From the NCBI GenBank assembly GCA_019359675.1, contig JAHHGX010000065.1, positions 434,001 through 498,000 of the forward strand: DNA of 64,000 nt, given 5' to 3'. Position 1 is the first letter of the stretch. The number at the start of each line of letters is the position of its first letter. The position numbers were made by a program, and so were the translations under genes. The DNA comes from Calothrix sp. FI2-JRJ7 (lineage in GTDB: Bacteria > Cyanobacteriota > Cyanobacteriia > Cyanobacteriales > Nostocaceae). Shown here piece after piece: positions 52,162 to 58,746 of the stretch. Under the pieces are notes generated by a model, which was given only the letters and a program-made list of their open reading frames with translations, did not search any database and had not been told where the DNA came from.

Positions 52162-52545
52162 CTATTCCCCATCTTCCAAAAGACGACAAAATACCCTCTC
52201 CCCCATTACTGCATTGCGAGGATTATCGATTAATCCTGTATCTAACAAAAGAACACCAAAAAGTATCGCCCATCCCTTGGCTCGTTGCAGCGTGGCTTCA
52301 GAAATATCTCCATATTCTTTAATTACTTGTTCGCGCGCACTCGCCCTAGAAAACAACATCCAAATCGCAGCTAAATCGGTGGCAATATCCCCTTTGGTAA
52401 TATCACCCCAATCGATAATACCTGTAATATTTTGGACTAATTTAAATTCATCTATAGATAAAATGGCTTTGTGCTTTGGACAATTATTAAATATACCTCT
52501 TAAAGCAACTCTAATTTCTACGAAATTGCAAAACGAATTAAGCAA
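52162..52545 (-). pseudogene. aminoglycoside-phosphotransferase-family remnant
   Basis: The frame holds GIIDWGDITKGDIATDLAAI, the metal-binding DFG-equivalent of APH/choline-kinase-like enzymes, and the family's C-terminal helices (RAKGWAILFGVLLLDTGLID, GERVFCRLLED). The catalytic loop HGDLxxxN that should come before it is absent, and the first 30 residues are not family-like. So only the C-terminal third survives. Confidence 0.7.
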
Positions 52546-52813
52546 AGAATTACCTCAAATTTCTTACAATCATATTGATAAAATTGGAACTCGTAAGAAA
52601 GCGCATAAATCTGTTGTGGATGCTTTATTTAGTGCGGCTCACAAAGGTGAGTGGGATAAATCAGCAGAAAATTTGTTACAAGCGATTGTTGAAAGAGGCA
52701 AAAATCCTCATTACCAACTAATTAAGCACTGTCGAGTAATTTCTAAGGCAAGAACTATACAGGCATCGGTGTTGGAGGAAAAAGCATCTTTGTTAATCAG
52801 TACTGAAAATTAG
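52527..52813 (+). pseudogene. 3' fragment of an unrecognised gene
   Basis: About 95 residues ending ASVLEEKASLLISTEN read like genuine protein (KIGTRKKAHKSVVDALFSAA, SAENLLQAIVERGKNPHYQL). The frame continues upstream only into sequence antisense to the phosphotransferase remnant, so the true start is lost. On the other strand, overlapping its last bases, a short frame (52797-52922) reads FDTLKGSWRRRMLPAVNIVI and looks like another scrap. I recognise neither family. Confidence 0.4.
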
Positions 52814-53196
52814 AGCGTTCACTTTGACAAACGGCACCTTTATATAACGCTTGTTCTATCACAATATTAACTGCTGGTAACATCCGCCGACGCCAACTCC
52901 CCTTGAGTGTGTCAAAGCTATTAGTTCATTGCGGGATGTATGGCGCCATTAACATTACCATTAGCTTGGGGGGTAATGGCGTCTGGAGATATGGTAAACC
53001 AGCTTTTCTGCTTCATTAGTACAGTACAAATGTAGCAACCGATTTTAAAGATGAAACGAAATAAAAATTACACAGTATCTAGATATATATTCGTATTTAA
53101 CTTATTTATGTAAATCAATTTTTGAAATAAAAATTTGATTAGAGAAGTAAACACTTGGTATACTTAGTAGTCAGATAAAATAAACAAAGCCTGTAA
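52814..53196 (+). other. intergenic region upstream of the ECF sigma gene
   Basis: About 380 bases. The first 110 contain the minus-strand scrap described above. The rest is AT-rich and presumably carries the sigma gene promoter; I see no clear -35/-10 pair. Confidence 0.4.
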
Positions 53197-53751
53197 ATGG
53201 ATTGCCGACCTGTATCCGATGATGCGCTGCTAAGTAAAATCGCCAAGCATGACCAGACTGCTTTGTCTGAACTGTATAATCGCTATGCGAAAATTATTTA
53301 TTCGGTTGCCTTTAGCAGTTTGAAATCAGTAGAGGAAAGCGAAGAAGTTGTACTAGATGTTTTTTCTCAAGTATGGCGAATCGCTGAACGTTATGATACT
53401 ACTAAAGGTAGAGTCGATACTTGGGTTTTTATGCTAGCCCGCAGTCGGATTTTAGATAAACTTCGCAAACTCCAGCGAAATCAATTCTCATCCCCTGTTT
53501 TAACAAAACTTTTAGAAATTGAAACATCGACAACTATAGACCCAACAGAGAATGTAGCAATTTACTCGCGGCGCTTGCGCGTTAGTGATGCGCTACGACT
53601 TCTACCTTCTGAGCAGCGTCAAGTAATTGAGCTAGCTTATTATCATGGTCTAAGCCATAGCCAAATTTCTGTTCAAACCGGTATCTCTTTGGGAACCGTT
53701 AAAACCAGAATTCGGTTAGGCTTAAATAAGTTAAAATCGGCACTTGAATAA
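53197..53751 (+). CDS. ECF sigma factor
   Basis: A 184-residue extracytoplasmic-function sigma factor. Region 2 reads DQTALSELYNRYAKIIYSVA, then ESEEVVLDVFSQVWRIAERY and DTWVFMLARSRILDKLRKLQ; region 4 has ALRLLPSEQRQVIELAYYHG and SQISVQTGISLGTVKTRIRL. The gene is followed after 27 bases by a cupin anti-sigma gene, the arrangement of RpoE-ChrR pairs that respond to singlet oxygen or peroxides. The ATG of MDCRPV is preceded by AAAGCCTG with no strong ribosome site. It probably drives its own operon. Confidence 0.9.
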   Translation: MDCRPVSDDALLSKIAKHDQTALSELYNRYAKIIYSVAFSSLKSVEESEEVVLDVFSQVWRIAERYDTTKGRVDTWVFMLARSRILDKLRKLQRNQFSSPVLTKLLEIETSTTIDPTENVAIYSRRLRVSDALRLLPSEQRQVIELAYYHGLSHSQISVQTGISLGTVKTRIRLGLNKLKSALE

Positions 53752-53778
53752 CACCCGTACACTCAAACTAAACTTCCA

Positions 53779-54393
53779 ATGGCTATTGAAAATAACTGTT
53801 TCTGCGAACTAGTTCCACTATATGTACTAGATTTACTAGCCGACTCAAAGCGGGTTTGGGTCGAGCGAGAAATTCAACAATCTCCAGAACTAGCCGAAGA
53901 ACTAGCTTATTACCAAACAGCCGCAACGGCAATTCCTTATAGCGCACCCGTTGCACCAATGGCTCCAGATTTAAAAGACCGACTATTCGCTCGCTTACAA
54001 CTGGCGCCACCATCTCAACCCCCACAGCCAGAAAATACCGAGAAATTTTTAACAGCAATACGCTTTCAAGATTTGGAATGGCAACCTTATTCCATCCCAG
54101 GTGTAGAAATTGCGAATTTAAATATAGATAACACCAAACGCGAAGTTGTTGGAATATTACGCGCGCAAAGCGGTGTTTGTTATCCTTTGCACGGTCATGC
54201 AGAAGGAGAGGAAATTTTTATGTTAGAAGGTGATTTGGTAGTTGATAATAAAGTTTATGGCGCCTTCGACTACATCCGCTGTGAACCAGGTTCCAGCTAT
54301 ACTCCTCATACAATAGGTGGTTGTATGTTCTTCATTCGCACTTCAATTGATGATGAGTATGTTACTCAGAATAGTGGTATCGACAAGCAATAA
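53779..54393 (+). CDS. ChrR-like cupin anti-sigma factor
   Basis: A 204-residue partner of the preceding sigma factor. The N-terminal 100 residues resemble an anti-sigma helical domain (CELVPLYVLDLLADSKRVWV), but the zinc motif HxxxCxxC typical of ZAS domains is not evident. A Pro-rich linker follows. The C-terminal ChrR-type cupin has YPLHGHAEGEEIFMLEGDLV and DYIRCEPGSSYTPHT, with the His, Glu and His metal ligands in place. The metal-bound cupin probably senses an oxidant and releases the sigma factor. Its 3' end overlaps the convergent yoeB gene by 32 bases. Confidence 0.8.
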   Translation: MAIENNCFCELVPLYVLDLLADSKRVWVEREIQQSPELAEELAYYQTAATAIPYSAPVAPMAPDLKDRLFARLQLAPPSQPPQPENTEKFLTAIRFQDLEWQPYSIPGVEIANLNIDNTKREVVGILRAQSGVCYPLHGHAEGEEIFMLEGDLVVDNKVYGAFDYIRCEPGSSYTPHTIGGCMFFIRTSIDDEYVTQNSGIDKQ

Positions 54394-54412
54394 TCGTTAC
54401 ATACTCATCATC
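54349..54412. terminator. 14-bp inverted repeat spanning the 3' ends of the cupin and yoeB genes
   Basis: GATGATGAGTATGT (54349-54362) is perfectly mirrored by ACATACTCATCATC (54399-54412). Each arm encodes DDEYV, in the cupin gene on the plus strand and in yoeB on the minus strand. It may act as a two-way terminator made of coding sequence. Confidence 0.7.
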
Positions 54413-54628
54413 CACCGCATAAACTAACCGATTCGTATCATCAATTCGCCGCGACCAAAAACCAGCCAAATTCTCCAAGAGTGCTTCTGATCTTCCGATT
54501 CCCTCAAACGGTAGTCGCATGGTTGCCTCAATCAGCTTGTTAATTCGTTTCAAAGTCTTCTTATTCTGTCCTTGCCAATATAAATAATCTTTCCAAGCTT
54601 CCGAAGTCCACGCTAACTTTCTACTCAT
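54362..54628 (-). CDS. yoeB: YoeB toxin (Txe/YoeB mRNA interferase)
   Basis: An 88-residue ribosome-dependent endoribonuclease. The family pattern is clear: LAWTSEAWKDYLYWQGQNKK, INKLIEATMRLPFEGIGRSE, LLENLAGFWSRRIDDTNRLV and the C-terminal ACRYHYSE, with Glu and Arg of the active site and the terminal His-Tyr. The start overlaps the antitoxin stop by 8 bases, so translation is coupled. It runs convergently into the ChrR-like gene and shares 32 bases with it. The toxin is complete, so the module should be active. Confidence 0.93.
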   Translation of the reverse strand: MSRKLAWTSEAWKDYLYWQGQNKKTLKRINKLIEATMRLPFEGIGRSEALLENLAGFWSRRIDDTNRLVYAVDDEYVTIIACRYHYSE

Positions 54629-54884
54629 CCAACAAATCTCGCTCCACTACTTTCCCTTGCTTGAACTGAGCAATAGAACGCTCTAAATGGGCAGCATTAG
54701 CGGGAGATTTAAGTAAATGTACCGTCTCTAACATACTATTAAATACATCTAGAGACATCACCACAGTATCCGCCGCATCTCTTCTGGTGATAATCGTATA
54801 GTCTGCATCTTCCACTACTCGGTCTAAAACATCCTTGAGATTATTTCTCGCTTCGCTAAAAGACACAACTTTCATTTGTTTCAT
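54621..54884 (-). CDS. yefM: YefM antitoxin (Phd/YefM family)
   Basis: An 87-residue antitoxin. The N-terminal DNA-binding half is VVSFSEARNNLKDVLDRVVE followed by YTIITRRDAADTVVMSLDVF; the C-terminal half (HLERSIAQFKQGKVVERDLL) wraps the toxin. Start at MKQMKV (54884) or at the second Met three codons later; both are next to the operator. It represses its own promoter together with YoeB. The pair order antitoxin-toxin and the overlap are standard. Confidence 0.93.
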   Translation of the reverse strand: MKQMKVVSFSEARNNLKDVLDRVVEDADYTIITRRDAADTVVMSLDVFNSMLETVHLLKSPANAAHLERSIAQFKQGKVVERDLLDE

Positions 54885-54887
54885 ACT

Positions 54888-54905
54888 TGTACAATAACTT
54901 GTACA
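54888..54905 (-). promoter_or_regulatory. yefM operator with two TGTACA motifs
   Basis: TGTACA occurs at 54888-54893 and 54900-54905, 12 bases centre to centre, within TACTTGTACAATAACTTGTA and the following bases. The Escherichia coli yefM-yoeB operator, as I recall it, has two TGTACA-core repeats with the same spacing. It lies only 4 bases before the antitoxin start codon, so it may also affect translation. Confidence 0.8.
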
Positions 54906-54953
54906 AGTATGACAGCCGCAAATATATTTAGCAATCCCTTCGGAGTTGCACGC

Positions 54954-55979
54954 CTAATCTACGTCAATCCACCACTCGCGCAGATTTTGAATTGCGTCTT
55001 CTTTTTGCTTGGCTTCAACCTCAATCCAAGGCGCCTCTCGGTACACTTCGGGCATAGAATTAATTAAATCACTATGCTTTCTATCTTTAAACGCTTCTTC
55101 TCCGTTAGAAATATGTACTAATTGCCAATCTGGATTTTCCCAAGTTTCACGTGCAGCATAAAACATTTCTGTAACGCTAGGGTCATCATACGAATCTAAA
55201 TTTTCGTGACATACATGGTGGTGCGCGTCAAACACCATTGGCACTCCAGTACGTTGACACACTTCTAATATCTCACTGCTACTATAAGCGTGTTCGTCGT
55301 TTTCAAACGTCAATCTATTTTTTATATTGTCAGGTAACTGCGAGACTACATTAACTAAATTATCTGTACGCTGCGATTTTCCACCGTGAATATTCATTAA
55401 TGCCCAAGGTGACTGAGGTAAACCCATTAAATCGAAAGTATGCGCGTGTCCTGTTAAGATTTTGATGCTTGATTCAACAATTAACGGTGAATCTGAACTT
55501 AACACAACAAATTGGTCGGGATGCAACACGACTCTTACACCCAATTTTGTAGCTTTTTGTCCAACCCGCGCTAACTCGGTGCCCATATTCTCTAATATAG
55601 TGGCACCAATATTATCTTCCCAGTCACTAAGTGGGAATAACCCTGAAGACATACGATAAAGTTTTATCCCACGCTTATGACAATACTCTAATCCAATATG
55701 CAGGCGCCGTAAGTTCTCACGATAAAGCTCTTCAAGAGTACGTACTTTTAAATTCTCTGTTAGCTGTAAATAACGTGTGCGCGTAATTGTCTTAAAACGT
55801 ACATCTTTGGAGAACGTAATACAAACCAATCCTAATTGTGGCGTAATATCCTTACGTCTCGCCTCCTGTGTCGGAATTTTGATTTGAGTTGCAGTCATAA
55901 TCAGGTTCTGTGATTGAGTGGCGCCGTTCAATTCTACTTTTACAAACCCAGGCGCCACACAATCAGTATCTAAAGACAT
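54954..55979 (-). CDS. uvsE: UV damage endonuclease (UvsE/UVDE)
   Basis: A 341-residue TIM-barrel endonuclease that nicks DNA 5' of UV photoproducts. Family blocks are QLGLVCITFSKDVRFKTITR, LENLRRL-like helices (ENLRRLHIGLEYCHKRGIKL), YRMSSGLFPLSDW, VRVVLHPDQFVVLSS, LMNIHGGKSQRTDNL, LTFENDEHAYSSSEILEVCQ, MVFDAHHHVCH and VHISNGEE. These supply the His/Asp/Glu ligands of the three-metal site. The first 27 residues before MTATQIK are not conserved-looking and the shorter start is possible. The end lies 70 bases upstream of the yefM start, and the two genes point the same way. Confidence 0.92.
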   Translation of the reverse strand: MSLDTDCVAPGFVKVELNGATQSQNLIMTATQIKIPTQEARRKDITPQLGLVCITFSKDVRFKTITRTRYLQLTENLKVRTLEELYRENLRRLHIGLEYCHKRGIKLYRMSSGLFPLSDWEDNIGATILENMGTELARVGQKATKLGVRVVLHPDQFVVLSSDSPLIVESSIKILTGHAHTFDLMGLPQSPWALMNIHGGKSQRTDNLVNVVSQLPDNIKNRLTFENDEHAYSSSEILEVCQRTGVPMVFDAHHHVCHENLDSYDDPSVTEMFYAARETWENPDWQLVHISNGEEAFKDRKHSDLINSMPEVYREAPWIEVEAKQKEDAIQNLREWWIDVD

Positions 55980-55992
55980 AACCTAAAGTTAT

Positions 55993-56088
55993 AGAAACCC
56001 GGTTTCTTTTCAAAGTTCCCATAGAAACCGGGTTTCTTTCCAAAGACTTGTAATGAAAATAACAATTTCCTATAGAAACCCGGTTTCT
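55993..56088. repeat. three AGAAACCCGGTTTCT palindromes
   Basis: Units at 55993-56007, 56023-56037 and 56074-56088 share the core and a TAGAAAC...TTTCTTT context and differ only at the central base. They lie just upstream of uvsE. Confidence 0.8.
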
Positions 56089-56482
56089 TTCCAGTTTCTT
56101 AAGATTTGTTACGAAAATTGTTACATTGGTAACACCAAGTCAGAGTACCAGTGATTACAATGGCATCAAAAAAGTACTACCTGGGTGCAGTATACAAATT
56201 ACTCCGACTCTGGGTTTCAGCTTGGCTGTAAAGGTGAAAAGCCTTATGTAGCCTAGATAAATTGCTTTGGCGCCTATTCGTGCGAACAATAAACTATCCC
56301 AAAGGCATAGCCGGGAATAAATCCACATGTACCTGGGGGTAGTGATGTCAAGTAAGTAAAATATTTATTAATATAAGTACATACTTGGCAACAAACGTAT
56401 TGATTTATGTTAAGGAGATTAATTTTATCAATTGAGTCTAAATAGTGCGATTTTGCCAACTTATACGAAAAAATAGGAAATT
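56089..56482. other. intergenic region without recognised content
   Basis: About 390 bases between the palindromes and the small membrane protein gene. I see no coding frame of quality. One GGCGCC lies at 56269. AAGGAG around 56412 is not followed by a start codon at the right distance. Confidence 0.4.
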
Positions 56483-56713
56483 ATGAATAATCAGCAATCG
56501 AGCGACTCGAATGAATTTGTAGGAAACCTTAAGAATGGGATATGGCTTTTTGGTGTATCGTCTTGGGTGTTCGGCATAACCGATAGAAGCATTGCTTCAT
56601 TTTCCGATGGCTATTTATCTGCATTAGACTTGACGCAATTATTTACAGCAGCAACTTTCTTTGTTGCGTGGATATTTTTAAAGCCACCTACTAAAAAAGT
56701 ATCGAAAGTTTAA
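56483..56713 (+). CDS. small membrane protein, unknown
   Basis: A 76-residue protein with two hydrophobic segments (GIWLFGVSSWVFGI and LFTAATFFVAWIFL) and a Lys-rich end (KPPTKKVSKV). Polar N-terminus (NNQQSSDSNEF). No family is recognised. It is followed by a clear hairpin, which supports its being a transcribed unit. Confidence 0.55.
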   Translation: MNNQQSSDSNEFVGNLKNGIWLFGVSSWVFGITDRSIASFSDGYLSALDLTQLFTAATFFVAWIFLKPPTKKVSKV

Positions 56714-56765
56714 AATTGCCAACGCTTGTAGGTCACGGAGGATGCTTTCGTCTAATGTTTCAGTA

Positions 56766-56793
56766 AGCCTGGTTTCACCTTGAAAACCAGGCT
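56766..56793 (+). terminator. AGCCTGGTTT/AAACCAGGCT hairpin
   Basis: 10-base perfect arms and an 8-base loop lie 53 bases after the small membrane protein gene. The following GTATTGTAAT is only partly T-rich. Confidence 0.6.
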
Positions 56794-56805
56794 GTATTGT
56801 AATAT

Positions 56806-56834
56806 GTAGGTTGGGTAGAGGAACGGAACCCAAC
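56806..56834. repeat. GTAGGTTGGG...CCCAAC intergenic repeat
   Basis: It is almost the exact reverse complement of 30770-30798 and lies between convergent genes. Confidence 0.7.
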
Positions 56835-56847
56835 GCCAACACCATAA

Positions 56848-58503
56848 TTAAAAAACAGTTAGTCTATACGTTCCCCTCTCACGCGCAATAGCAGAAATAA
56901 CTACCACATAATAAATATCATCTTGAGGCAATCTAACCCGGTCAATTAAAGCACTGTATCTACCATCTTTATCATTATCCCTTGCAACAACCTCCCCTCT
57001 AGAATTTAAAAGTACAACATAAGGAGAAAAATCTTCAAAAACACTATCTGCACGTATACTTACAAGCTGGTCTCTTCTACCTTGAAACTTAGAAACACTA
57101 TAAGGACTGCCATTTCTTCTAATAGTAGAACTTTGCGTAGTCAGCACACCAGATTTATCTAAAGCATAACTAGCTCTGTCGTTCCGTAAAGCCAAACTAT
57201 AACGACCACTATCTCGTGGGTTACGACTAGTTACTGCAATTGTATATTTACCTGTAGCAGGAAGTCGAACGAATGCAAATGCACTTTTAACCCTTCCACT
57301 AGCTTGCCCATTACTTAATTCGTTGCTACCTCTAGTTAAAATAACTCGATTATTTGAGTCTAGTAAAAACATAACGGGGTCTAAACTCAAGTTATTGGAA
57401 CGACGCTTATCTATACTTCCAGTCAATCTAACTTCAATAAGTTGATTTTCTGTACCCTCAAATTGGTAGAAATGAAAATACCTACCTTGTGACTGGAAAT
57501 CACCTCTTTTTAAAACTCCAATTTCTACATCTACAAAGTTAATATTTCTATAATTACCAGACGAAGAAATAGGTGATTTTGTTCTTTGCTGCTGATTTCT
57601 CTGTCTTTGAGGTATTTTATTAGATTCAATATTTTCAGAAGGTATTGATTCTATTCGTTGAGGTACAGGTGTAGATTGACGCTGTGGTTGTGGCGCCGCT
57701 TGTCTCGGTGTCGTAGGAGTTACATTTGGTTGCGGTGTTTGACGACGTTGCACTGGTATAGGTTGTGGCGCCGTTTGTCGAGGTGTTGTAGGAGTTACAT
57801 TTGGTTGCGGTGTTTGACGACGTTGCACTGGTTTAGGTTGTGGCGCCGTTTGTCGAGGTGTTGTAGGAGTTAGATCGGGTTGCGGTGTTTGACGACGTTG
57901 CACTGGTTTAGGTTGTGGCGCCGTTTGTCTTGGTGGTGTTGTAGGAGTTACATTTGGTTGCGGTGTTTGACGACGTTGCACTGGTTTAGGTTGTGGTGCC
58001 GTTTGTCGAGGTGGTGTTGTAGGAGTTACATCTGCTTGAGGTTGCGGTGCTGTAGTAGGGGTTACGTCAGGTTGTGGAGTCGGCGCCGTTTGTGTTGGAG
58101 TTGTAGTAGGTGTTGGTTCGGGGTCGGGTGTTGAAGTTACGGGTGATGGTGTAGGAGGTAAAGGAGATTTTATTGGCTGTTTGGGTTCTCGTTGTTGCGG
58201 TATTTCAGATGTCGGAATTTTTTCAATACCTTGTTCTACTGCTTCTGGTTGTCTCTCATCTGGTGGTTTAGCGAGTAAAAATTGTTTTGAGTTAGAATTT
58301 GTTGGATTTGAAGAGTTTGTGTCCAGAGAATTTATACTTCGGGAATTTGGACTTACTGAATTTACGGTTAAAGACTTTGCTGATGCTGCGAGAGACAAGC
58401 CATTACTTAATACTAATACACTGCTGCTTATCCAACTCGCTAAAATTAGCTTTATTTTTTCTTGATTATTTTTTGGATAATATTTATTCTTCTTGTTTGC
58501 CAT
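56848..58503 (-). CDS. exported proline-rich protein with two PPC domains
   Basis: A 551-residue protein. A signal anchor (LILASWISSSVLVLSNGLSL, then AASA) follows a Lys/Asn-rich head. Residues about 125-300 are Pro/Gln/Thr-rich, with five near-identical units of about 24 residues (TPQPNVTPTTPRQTAPQPKP and variants). The C-terminal 220 residues hold two bacterial pre-peptidase C-terminal (PPC) beta-sandwiches, each with a GRY/GTY ending (RDSGRYSLAL, RERGTYRLTV). I start at MANKK because GAGGAG lies 7 bases before it, and that site would be inside a GTG-started longer form. No catalytic domain is present; a surface or periplasmic binding role is likely. Confidence 0.78.
   Translation of the reverse strand: MANKKNKYYPKNNQEKIKLILASWISSSVLVLSNGLSLAASAKSLTVNSVSPNSRSINSLDTNSSNPTNSNSKQFLLAKPPDERQPEAVEQGIEKIPTSEIPQQREPKQPIKSPLPPTPSPVTSTPDPEPTPTTTPTQTAPTPQPDVTPTTAPQPQADVTPTTPPRQTAPQPKPVQRRQTPQPNVTPTTPPRQTAPQPKPVQRRQTPQPDLTPTTPRQTAPQPKPVQRRQTPQPNVTPTTPRQTAPQPIPVQRRQTPQPNVTPTTPRQAAPQPQRQSTPVPQRIESIPSENIESNKIPQRQRNQQQRTKSPISSSGNYRNINFVDVEIGVLKRGDFQSQGRYFHFYQFEGTENQLIEVRLTGSIDKRRSNNLSLDPVMFLLDSNNRVILTRGSNELSNGQASGRVKSAFAFVRLPATGKYTIAVTSRNPRDSGRYSLALRNDRASYALDKSGVLTTQSSTIRRNGSPYSVSKFQGRRDQLVSIRADSVFEDFSPYVVLLNSRGEVVARDNDKDGRYSALIDRVRLPQDDIYYVVVISAIARERGTYRLTVF
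57683..58025 (-). repeat. tandem 72-78 bp repeats in the PPC gene
   Basis: Five units encode TPQPxxTPTTPxRQTAPQPxPVQRRQ-like segments (listed in consensus). Four of them contain GGCGCC at the same place, and one has drifted to GGTGCC. Units differ by a six-base insertion (PPR versus PR). Confidence 0.85.
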
Positions 58504-58746
58504 CACTCTACTCCTCACGGTTTATTTTAAAATTTGATGGTAAAATTACATTGATGAAATTAGGTGTAATAATAATTACAGCATAATCATAATTCTTGTG
58601 AAATCAATTACTTAAGTATAAGTATTATATAGCGATTCTAGCTATATAATTTACAAGAATGTAGTAAATATTGTTTAAGTAAAATCCGGTTGTTAAATTA
58701 GTAAGGTATGGCTGAATAATTACTTAAGCTGGACACGAATACCAGT

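Noticed and set aside
52214-52526. Full-length reading of the 200-codon plus-strand frame
   Set aside because: Its first 100 codons are antisense to the phosphotransferase remnant, and only the last part looks like real protein.
55993-56088. Possible CRISPR array
   Set aside because: There are only three palindromic units, with unequal spacing (30 and 51 bases) and no cas genes; the same unit is dispersed elsewhere.
57658-58134. Plus-strand open frames rich in Arg/Trp/Leu
   Set aside because: They are the antisense of the Pro/Gln/Thr repeats of the PPC protein; the repeats keep both strands open.
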